From GCA-2770975 sp050248915 (GTDB taxonomy: Bacteria > Cyanobacteriota > Sericytochromatia > UBA7694), in NCBI GenBank assembly GCA_050248915.1, contig JBFWRL010000077.1, positions 1 through 25,375 of the forward strand: DNA of 25,375 nucleotides, in the 5' to 3' direction. Under the pieces are notes generated by a model. That model made no database searches, had not been told where the DNA came from, and saw only the letters and a program-made list of their open reading frames with translations. Position numbers and translations under genes: made by a program. Below are positions 1-7,070 of this stretch, in pieces; positions within the stretch are counted from its first letter, which is position 1; each line of letters opens with the position of its first letter.

Positions 1-131
1 AGACCATCGGTAATTCTCAGCCGCGTGGTTTTATAACCGGTGCGCGAAGTGCCTTCCATATTGCCATTAATAATACCGATCCAGGAGTTGACTGCAACGA
101 GGGAATTGACACCAACTTTATCGAGAGCCAT
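1..131 (-). CDS. Flagellar hook/basal-body protein (FlgE/F/G family), N-terminal fragment cut by window edge
   Basis: Only the first 43 codons are in the window, running off the left edge. The start MALDKVGVNSLVAVNSWIGI aligns without gaps to the start of the next gene (275-2191), including the conserved NSWIGxIN and GYKT stretches. In flagellar rod, hook and hook-associated proteins this N-terminal helix packs into the inner tube with the C-terminal helix. An AAAGG sits 8 bases upstream of the ATG. The gene lies 143 bases downstream of its paralogue on the same strand, so the two are tandem duplicates. Which of FlgE, FlgF or FlgG it is cannot be told from this fragment. Confidence 0.85.
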   Translation of the reverse strand, partial: MALDKVGVNSLVAVNSWIGIINGNMEGTSRTGYKTTRLRITDG

Positions 132-274
132 GTGAGTTGCCTTTCAGTGCTGTAAATGGGTGCGGAAAGACCCTAGATTCATTTTAGCGGGTCAGCTTGG
201 TTTTGCGTTCACGACTTATCAGGAATTTAATCACAAAAAAAACTATTTTGCAATTTTTAATTTATTTTTAACAA

Positions 275-2191
275 TCACCTAAAGGTGCTGTTGATATCGT
301 CAATCATCGCATTTTGAGCAGAAATGATCTTCGAAATCGAGGCAAATACTTTTTGAGCCAATGCCAACATCGGCACATATTCAGTCAAAGAGGCTGTTGA
401 GGATTCCAGTGAGGCTTGCACAATCCGGGTGCGCTGCCGATCTTGCCAGCGCTCCAGAATTTCGGGGGAAGAGATATTGGTCTGGCTCATACTGACCACG
501 TCTCCTGTGCGCTGCACGTTATAGGGCTGATGAAAATCGGCCCTGAGATTGTGGACCTGTAAAAAATTGCCCGCATTGCGCAAGGAAAGATAACCATTGA
601 TTTCATCTGCTGCACCGGCCATATTAAAAGAGACTGTCGCACCATTGACGTTCAACGTCAGAATTTGGTTTTCATCCATCTTGACCACCATGCGGCGCAG
701 GGGATCCGCAGCCACAGGGGGCGCACCTGCAGCGGTGACCCCCAGCGTGGCGACCTGCAAAGTGAGTGCCGTGCCATTGGCATCGGGGGGCCGCGATTGA
801 AGCGTGACAGCACCTGTGCCCGTATTGTAAATCAGGGCATAACCAGAAGAGTTAATGCTGTGGGCATCGGTTTGGCCAAAGCCAAAGACGATCACCCCTG
901 CCGAGGCCTTAAATTCAACCTCCACGTCAAAAATCGCCGTTTGTTGAGATTCGCCAATCACCATCACCCCCGAGCCACCGGCTGTGGCGTCGGATTGTAA
1001 AAATCCATTGGGTTTGTCGTGAAAATAGGTGGCGGGGTGAACGGGCCCCAAACTGAGCGATTGCAAAGTGGCACTTAAATCAACAGGCGCCAGATCTAAG
1101 AGGGTCCGAACACGGCTGTTGTCAATATCAATATGGCTGCTCAAGACCGTTTCCAAATTGGTATCACTGTCGCGGTCATTCGTTGGCAAGCTGGATTGGT
1201 TCTGATCAAATTGGAAAAATTTGCGCAGGGCCAAGCCATTGGCTCCCCCCAAGACAACTGGGGTATGAACGATCCCGCCGACGATGTTTTGCTCATTGTG
1301 AATAAAGAGTTGATCCGAACCCGTATCAAAATAAGCCGAAACCCGTCCCCCCACCGTGCCCCCATAGGCATTGATGGCATTGACAATATCCGCAATTGAA
1401 TTGGCATTGGCATTAAAATCGGTGCCCACCCCCAAAGGGTTAAAGGCATTAAAATTGAAAAAACCGTTGTCGCCAAAGTCGATTGAAAAATCGCTTGAAT
1501 AATTGGGGGGTGGAACGGCGATAAAAGGCACCCATTCGGGGTCATTGACCACAGGCAATTGCAGCGGGTCGTCGTAGATCAAACTCAGGCCATCGGTGGT
1601 TTCAGTCATATCGTTACGCAGCCGCAGGGGCAGTCCACCATCAATCGAAAAGACCGTGGAACCAAATTGGCTCATGCGCAAGCCATCGCGATTGGCCACA
1701 TCCACCACCAACAGAGATTTATCACCATAACGCAGCAATTCTTCCGAATTGCCGTTGGGATCAAAGGTATCTGAGCGATCGCGACGGTCGCGGCGAACAA
1801 AATCCTGACCACTCGAAATCACTTTGAGGCCTGCACTGTTCACCAAATACCCGTTGCCGTCCCAGTGAAACTCACCGTCTCGGGTCAGATAATAGCGACC
1901 CGCCGCATCCGCCACCACAAAAAAACCCTCGCCCTGCAAGGCAAAATGGCTGCTTTGATCGGAGTTGATAATCGAGCCCTGGGCCCACTCCAGCGATGTG
2001 GCTTGCACATTGAGGGTGGGCAAAGGGGTATAAATTTCGTTTTGGGTGTAGAGATAACCGGCCCCGTCGGTGAGATGGGGCCTGACCGTTTTATAACCCA
2101 CACGCGAAGCACCCTGAAGATTGGAGTTGATCAAACCAATCCAGGAATTCACGGCCAGAAGTGAGCGAACCCCGACCTGGGTCATCGACAT
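275..2191 (-). CDS. Flagellar hook/basal-body family protein with large central insertion
   Basis: A 638-residue axial flagellar protein, predicted to polymerise in the rod, hook or hook-associated structure outside the cell. Residues 1-45 form the conserved N-terminal helix. Residues 85-125 (LQGEGFFVV, then RDGEFHWDGNGYLVNSAGLKV) are the FlgE/F/G signature. Residues 565-638 are the conserved C-terminal segment, with MSQTNISSPE and an alpha-helical tail. FlgF and FlgG are about 250-260 residues, so roughly 400 residues are inserted. Residues 230-330 resemble the FlgE/FlgK-type domain (DFNANANSIADIVNAINAYGG). Residues about 393-555 look like a LamG/jelly-roll beta sandwich. The ATG at 2191 is chosen because it aligns with the start of the downstream paralogue and has AGG 6 bases upstream. 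There is no signal peptide, as expected for type III export. FlgE versus an unusual FlgG-like or hook-associated protein is undecided. Confidence 0.85.
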   Translation of the reverse strand: MSMTQVGVRSLLAVNSWIGLINSNLQGASRVGYKTVRPHLTDGAGYLYTQNEIYTPLPTLNVQATSLEWAQGSIINSDQSSHFALQGEGFFVVADAAGRYYLTRDGEFHWDGNGYLVNSAGLKVISSGQDFVRRDRRDRSDTFDPNGNSEELLRYGDKSLLVVDVANRDGLRMSQFGSTVFSIDGGLPLRLRNDMTETTDGLSLIYDDPLQLPVVNDPEWVPFIAVPPPNYSSDFSIDFGDNGFFNFNAFNPLGVGTDFNANANSIADIVNAINAYGGTVGGRVSAYFDTGSDQLFIHNEQNIVGGIVHTPVVLGGANGLALRKFFQFDQNQSSLPTNDRDSDTNLETVLSSHIDIDNSRVRTLLDLAPVDLSATLQSLSLGPVHPATYFHDKPNGFLQSDATAGGSGVMVIGESQQTAIFDVEVEFKASAGVIVFGFGQTDAHSINSSGYALIYNTGTGAVTLQSRPPDANGTALTLQVATLGVTAAGAPPVAADPLRRMVVKMDENQILTLNVNGATVSFNMAGAADEINGYLSLRNAGNFLQVHNLRADFHQPYNVQRTGDVVSMSQTNISSPEILERWQDRQRTRIVQASLESSTASLTEYVPMLALAQKVFASISKIISAQNAMIDDINSTFR

Positions 2192-2261
2192 AGAAGACCT
2201 GCCTGCAGAAAATGGGATTTAAGTTTCATTGTAAGCAGCCACAGGAAAAATTGCAATTTAC

Positions 2262-3044
2262 TCACTCAGCCGACTTGGGCACAGAGGGGCCGCTGAGACG
2301 CTGCCGCACAACCTCGTACATGGCCAAAGAGGCTGCCACAGAAGCGTTTAAGGAGCGATCTCCCTGCATCGGAATACACACCAAACGATCGCAGTGTTTT
2401 TGCACATTGGGTCGCAGGCCTTTGTGTTCGCTGCCAATCACCAAAGCCACAGGACCTTTTAAATCGGCCTGAAAATAGCTCTCGGGTGCATCCACGGCAA
2501 AGCCCGTGCTCCAAATATTCATCTCTTGTAGATCTTCGAGGGCCCGGCTGAGATTGGTCACCTGAATCACAGGGATATTTTCAATCGCCCCGGCGGAGGC
2601 CTTGGCCACCCCTTCGGTCAGCCCTACCCCACCATGGCGGGTAATGACCACCCCATCAGCGCCTGCGGCTTCTGCCGTGCGCAAAATCGCGCCCAGATTG
2701 TGGGGGTCTTGAATCTGATCGAGCAGCACCACAAAGGGATCGCCTTCTTTGGCCCGCAACTGCGCACAAAAATCTTCCCAGGAGAGGTATTCATAGCTAC
2801 CGGTATCCGCCACCACGCCCTGGGTTTGCACACCTGGCGGACAGATTTTTTGCAACCGCTCGGGGGGAGCGACTTGCACAGGAATGCCCTGCTCGCGGGC
2901 CAAAAGCTGGAATTCTTTTAAAATACGCGGTTCGAGGTTATTGGCCAACCACAGTTTATACACAGGGCGTTCATTCTTGAGGGCCGAGCGCACAGGGTGT
3001 TTGCCATAAATCCGGGCAATCGAAGCTTCATCCGTCGGGTTCAT
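2262..3044 (-). CDS. rlmB: 23S rRNA 2'-O-ribose methyltransferase, TrmH/SpoU family (RlmB-like)
   Basis: A SAM-dependent SPOUT methyltransferase of 260 residues, predicted to methylate a guanosine ribose in 23S rRNA (G2251 in E. coli). Residues 8-85 are the RlmB-type substrate-binding domain (RIYGKHPVRSAL at the start). All three SPOUT motifs are present: motif 1 DQIQDPHNLGAILRTAEAAG (109-128), motif 2 PVALVIGSEHKGLR (198-211) and motif 3 IPMQGDRSLNASVAASLAMYE (225-244 region). These carry the catalytic Asn and Arg and the knotted cofactor site. Length matches the family. The ATG lies 2 bases after the stop of the biotin-carrier gene, making this the last gene of the rpiB-deoC-BCCP-rlmB cluster. 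It is probably there as a housekeeping passenger. Other TrmH-family targets cannot be excluded. Confidence 0.92.
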   Translation of the reverse strand: MNPTDEASIARIYGKHPVRSALKNERPVYKLWLANNLEPRILKEFQLLAREQGIPVQVAPPERLQKICPPGVQTQGVVADTGSYEYLSWEDFCAQLRAKEGDPFVVLLDQIQDPHNLGAILRTAEAAGADGVVITRHGGVGLTEGVAKASAGAIENIPVIQVTNLSRALEDLQEMNIWSTGFAVDAPESYFQADLKGPVALVIGSEHKGLRPNVQKHCDRLVCIPMQGDRSLNASVAASLAMYEVVRQRLSGPSVPKSAE

Positions 3045-3046
3045 TT

Positions 3047-3541
3047 TTATTCTTCTTTCAAGGGTTCCAGCTCAATCAATACCTGACCCGTACTGACAGA
3101 CTCTCCCGCCACACAGTGAACTTTTTGCACCTGGGCAGCAAATGGGGCATTTAAAGCGGTTTCCATTTTCATCGATTCAAGAATCACCACAGGCTCACCG
3201 GCATCCAGCACCTGCCCAACGCTGACATTGACCTGTAAGACTTTGCCTGTGAGGGGCGCTTCGATTAAGTTGGAATGGTTCAGATCGTGGATCTGGCCCG
3301 CATTTTTCTTGATCCGCTCCAAGACAAAGCTCTGGCCCTGAAAAGAGAGCTGTAGTTGGTTGCGCTCCAGTAAGCCATGCACCACAGAGACCTGATCCCC
3401 CTGGCGAACCAGAAAAGCACCTGGCTCCAGCTCTTGAACAGAGAGCAAGTCTTCACCCTCAGGCGAGGTAAAGACAAAATTCTCTTCTTGCCAAAGGCCT
3501 TTGAGATCGTGGATCTCCTGCTGGTGCTGATACAGCGCCAT
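3047..3541 (-). CDS. Biotin carboxyl carrier-like protein (biotinyl domain)
   Basis: A 164-residue protein whose last 75 residues form a biotinyl/lipoyl domain. ESMKMET (122-128) is the biotinylation motif, with Lys125 as the predicted biotin acceptor. The flanking IEAPLTGKV and NAPFAAQVQKV strands are typical. The N-terminal 85 residues look beta-rich and could be a docking segment, as seen upstream of the biotinyl domain in acyl-CoA carboxylase alpha subunits and decarboxylase gamma subunits. No biotin carboxylase or carboxyltransferase gene is nearby, so its partner is unknown. Its ATG overlaps the deoC stop as TAATG, implying translational coupling to deoC. The ESMKM form is more usual in propionyl/methylcrotonyl-CoA carboxylases and oxaloacetate decarboxylases than in AccB, which typically has EAMKM. 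An acetyl-CoA carboxylase role is therefore less likely. Confidence 0.85.
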   Translation of the reverse strand: MALYQHQQEIHDLKGLWQEENFVFTSPEGEDLLSVQELEPGAFLVRQGDQVSVVHGLLERNQLQLSFQGQSFVLERIKKNAGQIHDLNHSNLIEAPLTGKVLQVNVSVGQVLDAGEPVVILESMKMETALNAPFAAQVQKVHCVAGESVSTGQVLIELEPLKEE

Positions 3542-4938
3542 TAATATTTGCCCCCACCCGTGGCTTTGGTGCCAGTGGCAATGGCAATACTGGCACTGGC
3601 GCCAATGCGGGTCGCACCGGCCTGCACCATTTTGATCGCGGTTTCGCGATCGCGAATACTGCCAGAGGCTTTGACTTCCATATCGGGCCGAATCGTGCGG
3701 CGCATCAGGGCCACATCTTGCTCGGTGGCCCCCCCTGTACCAAAGCCGGTGGAGGTTTTGACAAAATGGGCCCCCGCATTGGTGGAGAGCTGACAGGCCA
3801 AGACCTTTTCACTGTCGCTGAGCAAAGAGGTTTCGAAGATCACTTTGACGGTATGGCCGCCGGCGGCCTGGACCACCGCCCGAATGTCTTCTTCGACCAA
3901 TTTTTCTTTGCCACTTTTGAGCGCGCCGACATTGAGAACCATGTCGATCTCTTGGGCCCCATTGGCAATGGCATTGCGCGTTTCATCGGCTTTGGTCTTG
4001 CTGTCGGTGGCTCCCAGGGGAAAACCAATCACGGTGCAGACCTTGACCGGCGTGCCTTTGAGCAATTGGGCACTCAGCGGCACCCAGGTGGGATTAACGC
4101 AAACCGAAGCAAAGCTGTATTGTTTGGCCTCGGCACAGAGCTGACGAACCTGGGCTTCGGTGGCCTCGGGCTTGAGCAGGGTGTGGTCGATCAATGGCGC
4201 CAAATCGGCGGGCACAGGATGCATGCCCAAGGCAGAAGCCACCCGTTGAGCCCCCGATTGCACCAGCGAGCGCACCCGGTCGGTACAGGCCGAAGCGCAG
4301 TTGCCCTGCAATTCACAGCCTTGGCAATTGGCGGGCAAACTCGGGGCTTTGCCTGCGGCGGAAATGGCATCTGCCATGATCGAAACCGGCAAAGGAGGCA
4401 AGGGGAAAATATGTTCCAAATCGCTCAGGCGGCCCAGTTTGACGCCCAAAGTACTCAATTTTTTGCCCAATTCGGTTTCGTGTTCGAGCATAAAATCGTC
4501 GAGCAGCAACGCGGTTTTGCTGCGGCTGAGGGCTTCAACCACCAGGGCCGAAGCCAGACTTTCGCGGTTGAGGCGACCAATTTGTTGCAACAAGGTGCGG
4601 TTGGCGCCGACAATCGCCAGGCGGTCGACACTGTCGAGCAAAGCTTTGGCCTGACCCGGCCGGGCCTCGGGGCTCATAAAGCTGATCTCCAAACCCTGGG
4701 CCTCAAAGGGCGCGCTGCTCCACAGGCCCTGGGCCCATTTGGGGGCCACCAATTGCAAATGGGCCCGCGATTTCCACTGGCCGAGTTTGGCCAGCACCGG
4801 CTGTAAATCCAGATCCGAGCGGGAGAAGACAATCAAAACCCGGCTATAAGGCACCGCCGGGGATTGAGCCACCTGTCCACTGTAGAGTTCTGAGAGCAGT
4901 TCGCGGGTCACTTCTTCAGCAATTTTTTCAATATTCAT
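3541..4938 (-). CDS. deoC: Deoxyribose-phosphate aldolase fused to N-terminal flavoprotein-like domain and 4-Cys motif
   Basis: A 465-residue protein. Residues about 240-460 are a complete DeoC class I aldolase, which splits 2-deoxyribose-5-phosphate into glyceraldehyde-3-phosphate and acetaldehyde. The Schiff-base lysine is Lys394 in FVKTSTGFGTGG, and the proton-relay residues match Asp332 (EIDMV) and Lys423 (VKASGSIRD). E. coli DeoC has about 259 residues, so there is an extension of about 200. Residues 30-180 look like a Rossmann-type flavoprotein/decarboxylase-like domain. Residues 205-218 hold C-x2-C-x5-C-x3-C, a possible metal or Fe-S site. Residues 1-18 (MNIEKIAEEVTRELLSEL) form an amphipathic helix like a microcompartment encapsulation peptide. 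The ATG at 4938 was chosen because the longer frame runs back through rpiB; this start lies 4 bases after the rpiB stop with an upstream GGA. Confidence 0.9.
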   Translation of the reverse strand: MNIEKIAEEVTRELLSELYSGQVAQSPAVPYSRVLIVFSRSDLDLQPVLAKLGQWKSRAHLQLVAPKWAQGLWSSAPFEAQGLEISFMSPEARPGQAKALLDSVDRLAIVGANRTLLQQIGRLNRESLASALVVEALSRSKTALLLDDFMLEHETELGKKLSTLGVKLGRLSDLEHIFPLPPLPVSIMADAISAAGKAPSLPANCQGCELQGNCASACTDRVRSLVQSGAQRVASALGMHPVPADLAPLIDHTLLKPEATEAQVRQLCAEAKQYSFASVCVNPTWVPLSAQLLKGTPVKVCTVIGFPLGATDSKTKADETRNAIANGAQEIDMVLNVGALKSGKEKLVEEDIRAVVQAAGGHTVKVIFETSLLSDSEKVLACQLSTNAGAHFVKTSTGFGTGGATEQDVALMRRTIRPDMEVKASGSIRDRETAIKMVQAGATRIGASASIAIATGTKATGGGKY

Positions 4939-4942
4939 AGGG

Positions 4943-5401
4943 TTATTTTCCGAATCCGTAAATTTGCTTTTCGAGGTGCAGAATCTTGTCGATGCGCTTT
5001 TGGTGGCGCGCTTCGAAGGTTGTTTCGAGCCAGACTTTGACAATTTCTTGAGCCAGCCCTGTGCCCACAACCTGAGAGCCGAGGGTCAGCACATTGGCTT
5101 GGTTGTGGGCCCGGCTGTTGCGGGCCATATAGATGTCGTTGCAATTGCCTGCGCGCACACCCGGCAGTTTATTGGCCACCATCGCGCTGCCGATCCCGGC
5201 CCCATCGACAATGATACCCAAAGGGAACTGGCCTTCGGCCACGGCAGCAGCCACCAAGAAGGCAAAATCCGGGTAATCCACGGCATCGGTGCTGTGGGTG
5301 CCAAAGTCCACCACTTCGTAGTGAAAGGTGTCTTTGATATATTGCTTGAGTTTCTCTTTGAGTTCGAAGCCGCCGTGATCGCTGCCAATTGCCAGTTTCA
5401 T
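4943..5401 (-). CDS. rpiB: RpiB/LacA/LacB-family sugar-phosphate isomerase
   Basis: A 152-residue protein of the RpiB family, predicted to interconvert ribose-5-phosphate and ribulose-5-phosphate or a related aldose/ketose phosphate. Recognisable segments are the N-terminal MKLAIGSDHGGFELKEKL, DYPDFA, GAGIGSAMVANKLPGVRAG and SRAHNQANVLTLGSQVVG. His99 (SRAHN) matches the family's ring-opening His. The usual catalytic Cys66 (ICGTG in E. coli) is Asp66 here (IVDGAGIG), and the neighbouring Thr68 is Ala. The base or the substrate may therefore differ from classical RpiB. The ATG at 5401 is chosen because homology begins exactly there; the longer upstream frame adds a Cys/Pro-rich stretch with no similarity. 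It is the first gene of a tight cluster with deoC. Confidence 0.9.
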   Translation of the reverse strand: MKLAIGSDHGGFELKEKLKQYIKDTFHYEVVDFGTHSTDAVDYPDFAFLVAAAVAEGQFPLGIIVDGAGIGSAMVANKLPGVRAGNCNDIYMARNSRAHNQANVLTLGSQVVGTGLAQEIVKVWLETTFEARHQKRIDKILHLEKQIYGFGK

Positions 5402-5548
5402 GCTGTCTAAACCTGTGCCTGAGATTGTACCTGAGATAGGGCAGAAACGGGGGATCGCCACAGTTTTGATCAAGAGAGGGCAACCCAGCCTGCCGCATGT
5501 CATCTTAACACGGATGGGCCTGTGCGTCACTGCGAGTTGGCAATGGAC

Positions 5549-6958
5549 CTAAACCGACTGAAAGTCCTTGCTCTCAATACTCAAATTGACATCAGCGGGG
5601 GTGAAATAGAGCTGGGCCTGTCCCTGGCTCAACTCTGCCAGGGCATCTTGTTTGCGCAACAATTGGTAAATGTGCAGGCGCAATTCGGGGCTCAATGCTT
5701 TGAGATGCTCAAAAAAAGTTTTGACTTTTTCAGCTTCGGCCAAACCGGCAATCCGGCCTTCGGCCTGTTGGTGCTTCTCCTGCCATTGCAAGAGGGCTGC
5801 ACGTTGCTTTTCCAAGTCCAATTGGCCCTGTAATTGGCGCAATTTGACCTCGTTTTCGCTCTCTTGTTTTTGCAATAAATTGATCCGGTGGGTGGTCTCT
5901 TGGATTATTTCTTGCAAAATGTGTTGGGTGGCCACGTCTTTGCACGAGACTGAGCGCACTTCTACGGCATGGATGATGAGTCCCCGCGCCTGAAAAAAGT
6001 CCAGACGCCCGCCCTGAATCGAAGTCTGAACCGAAGCCCGAATCAAGGCGTTAAAATCCGCTAAAAACTGTTCCAGAGAGACCTGCGAAACTGCTTGAAT
6101 AATCAGACTGCGGCTGTGAGAGCAAATGTCTCCGGGCGCATCGTCGGTACTGGCCAACATGGTAGAAACCGCATCGATCTGCCAAAAAAAGGTCACCCCC
6201 AAACGCAATTCGACATTGTCTGCGGTGCGCACATCAAATTCGTACCACATGAATTTGGGGCGCAGATCCAGCCGGGTCAAGACCAGCGAGCGGGCATCTT
6301 TGTGAATGCCACTTGACCAGCGAAATTCCAATAACTCACAGTGGGGGTCTAAGAAAAAGGCCCGTTGCTCACTTTGGCCGGTGCGGATGGTATAACTGCC
6401 ATCTTGGCTGCGCACCACCACCGCTTCATGATCCTCCAATTGGATCAAGGGACGCACTTCCACCACCTCCTGATGGGCTTCGGGCACAAAGACCTGCGGC
6501 TCTGAAATCAAGGAGAGGGAGCCATTGCGCAAATCGCGCACCAGAACCGCTTTTTCACCATCAATATGAATCGCCTTTTGAACCCCTTGCACGGCCCGTT
6601 CGGTGGGGCCCGGCACCACAGCTTGCTCGCCTTTAAGCACACGCAAACGACCTGTGGCGCTGTCCAAAAGGCGCAAATACTGCTCTTGCTGCAAAACCAG
6701 GGCTTTCTCGCGCTCCAAAACGTCTTCCCAGGGATCTAAAAAATAGAGCTGGGGCCCAACTTGAATGGAACACGCCCCGCTCAAGCTATTGCGCAAGCGC
6801 AGGTATTCTGAGGGCCCCAATTGAATGCCCTGGCGGCGCGAGACCCATTCCAGGGGCTTGGAAAAGTAGATGCCGGGCCCATTCAAGACCCTGCGCTGGG
6901 TCGGGCTCTCAATCAACAATTGCTGATCCTGTTTGAGAAAAAAGAGACGGGGAATCAT
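5549..6958 (-). CDS. Major vault protein (MVP)-like protein, shortened
   Basis: A 469-residue protein that, read against the remembered human MVP sequence, keeps the MVP layout in reduced form. Residues 1-225 hold about four repeats with the MVP pattern GPGIYF...EWV...IQL...EYLRLRN (27-57), GPQLYFLDPWEDV...ALVLQQEQYLRL (68-97), then 108-140 and 155-210 (VFVPEAHQEVVEVRPLIQL; FFLDPHCELLEF). Residues 220-340 match the SPFH-like shoulder: ALxL-type strand, TADNVELRLGVTFFW, GDICSHSRSLIIQAV, FLADFNALIRASV, and GLIIHAVEVRSV, which corresponds to GLVVSSVDVQSV in MVP. Residues 345-412 are a charged coiled coil, and 413-445 (ALSPELRLHIYQLL) resemble the cap tail. MVP usually has about 860 residues and nine repeats. 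An SPFH/band-7 scaffold is the alternative. The start has GGGAGG about 7 bases upstream of the ATG. There is no signal peptide or TM segment, so it is cytosolic. Confidence 0.8.
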   Translation of the reverse strand: MIPRLFFLKQDQQLLIESPTQRRVLNGPGIYFSKPLEWVSRRQGIQLGPSEYLRLRNSLSGACSIQVGPQLYFLDPWEDVLEREKALVLQQEQYLRLLDSATGRLRVLKGEQAVVPGPTERAVQGVQKAIHIDGEKAVLVRDLRNGSLSLISEPQVFVPEAHQEVVEVRPLIQLEDHEAVVVRSQDGSYTIRTGQSEQRAFFLDPHCELLEFRWSSGIHKDARSLVLTRLDLRPKFMWYEFDVRTADNVELRLGVTFFWQIDAVSTMLASTDDAPGDICSHSRSLIIQAVSQVSLEQFLADFNALIRASVQTSIQGGRLDFFQARGLIIHAVEVRSVSCKDVATQHILQEIIQETTHRINLLQKQESENEVKLRQLQGQLDLEKQRAALLQWQEKHQQAEGRIAGLAEAEKVKTFFEHLKALSPELRLHIYQLLRKQDALAELSQGQAQLYFTPADVNLSIESKDFQSV

Positions 6959-7020
6959 CCTTTGCCTCCCTCTTTGTGTTTAAGTGCTGCTCTGATTATG
7001 CGCAACTCTCTTGCCCACAA

Positions 7021-7055
7021 CCAGGAAAAGCTTCACAACCAAACTGTGTTCCTGG
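7021..7055 (-). promoter_or_regulatory. Inverted repeat in the leader of the MVP-like gene
   Basis: CCAGGAA (7021-7027) and TTCCTGG (7049-7055) form a 7-bp inverted repeat with a 21-base loop, within the predicted 5' leader just downstream of the TATAAT box. GGTTGTG also occurs twice on the minus strand in this stretch as a direct repeat. It could be an RNA hairpin or a protein-binding site. There is no T-tract, so it is not a classical terminator. Confidence 0.35.
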
Positions 7056-7070
7056 ATACATTTAATGTAA

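Noticed and set aside
132..274. A possible sigma28 flagellar promoter (TAAA and CCTGATAA pieces) and an A/T-rich hairpin between the flagellar genes
   Set aside because: The pieces are not at the spacing of a sigma28 promoter, and the hairpin has only 4 G/C-containing pairs without a proper T-tract.
1775..3653. Two GCGATCGC octamers (1775-1782 and 3646-3653), the cyanobacterial HIP1 sequence
   Set aside because: Two copies in 25 kb is only modestly above chance and far below the density seen in HIP1-rich cyanobacteria.
3718..4806. A 362-codon open frame on the plus strand opposite deoC
   Set aside because: It lies entirely antisense to a well-supported aldolase, resembles no family, and is His/Gln/Gly-rich as expected for the complement of this codon usage.
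4943..5530. A longer rpiB start at 5530 and a longer deoC start at 5070
   Set aside because: The added residues show no family similarity; for deoC they are translated from the rpiB gene in another frame.
5402..5548. A promoter and a short direct repeat (CTCAGGTACAAT / CTCAGGCACAGG on the minus strand) in front of rpiB
   Set aside because: TACAAT has no acceptable -35 at 16-18 bases, and a 12-base imperfect repeat is not distinctive enough to annotate.
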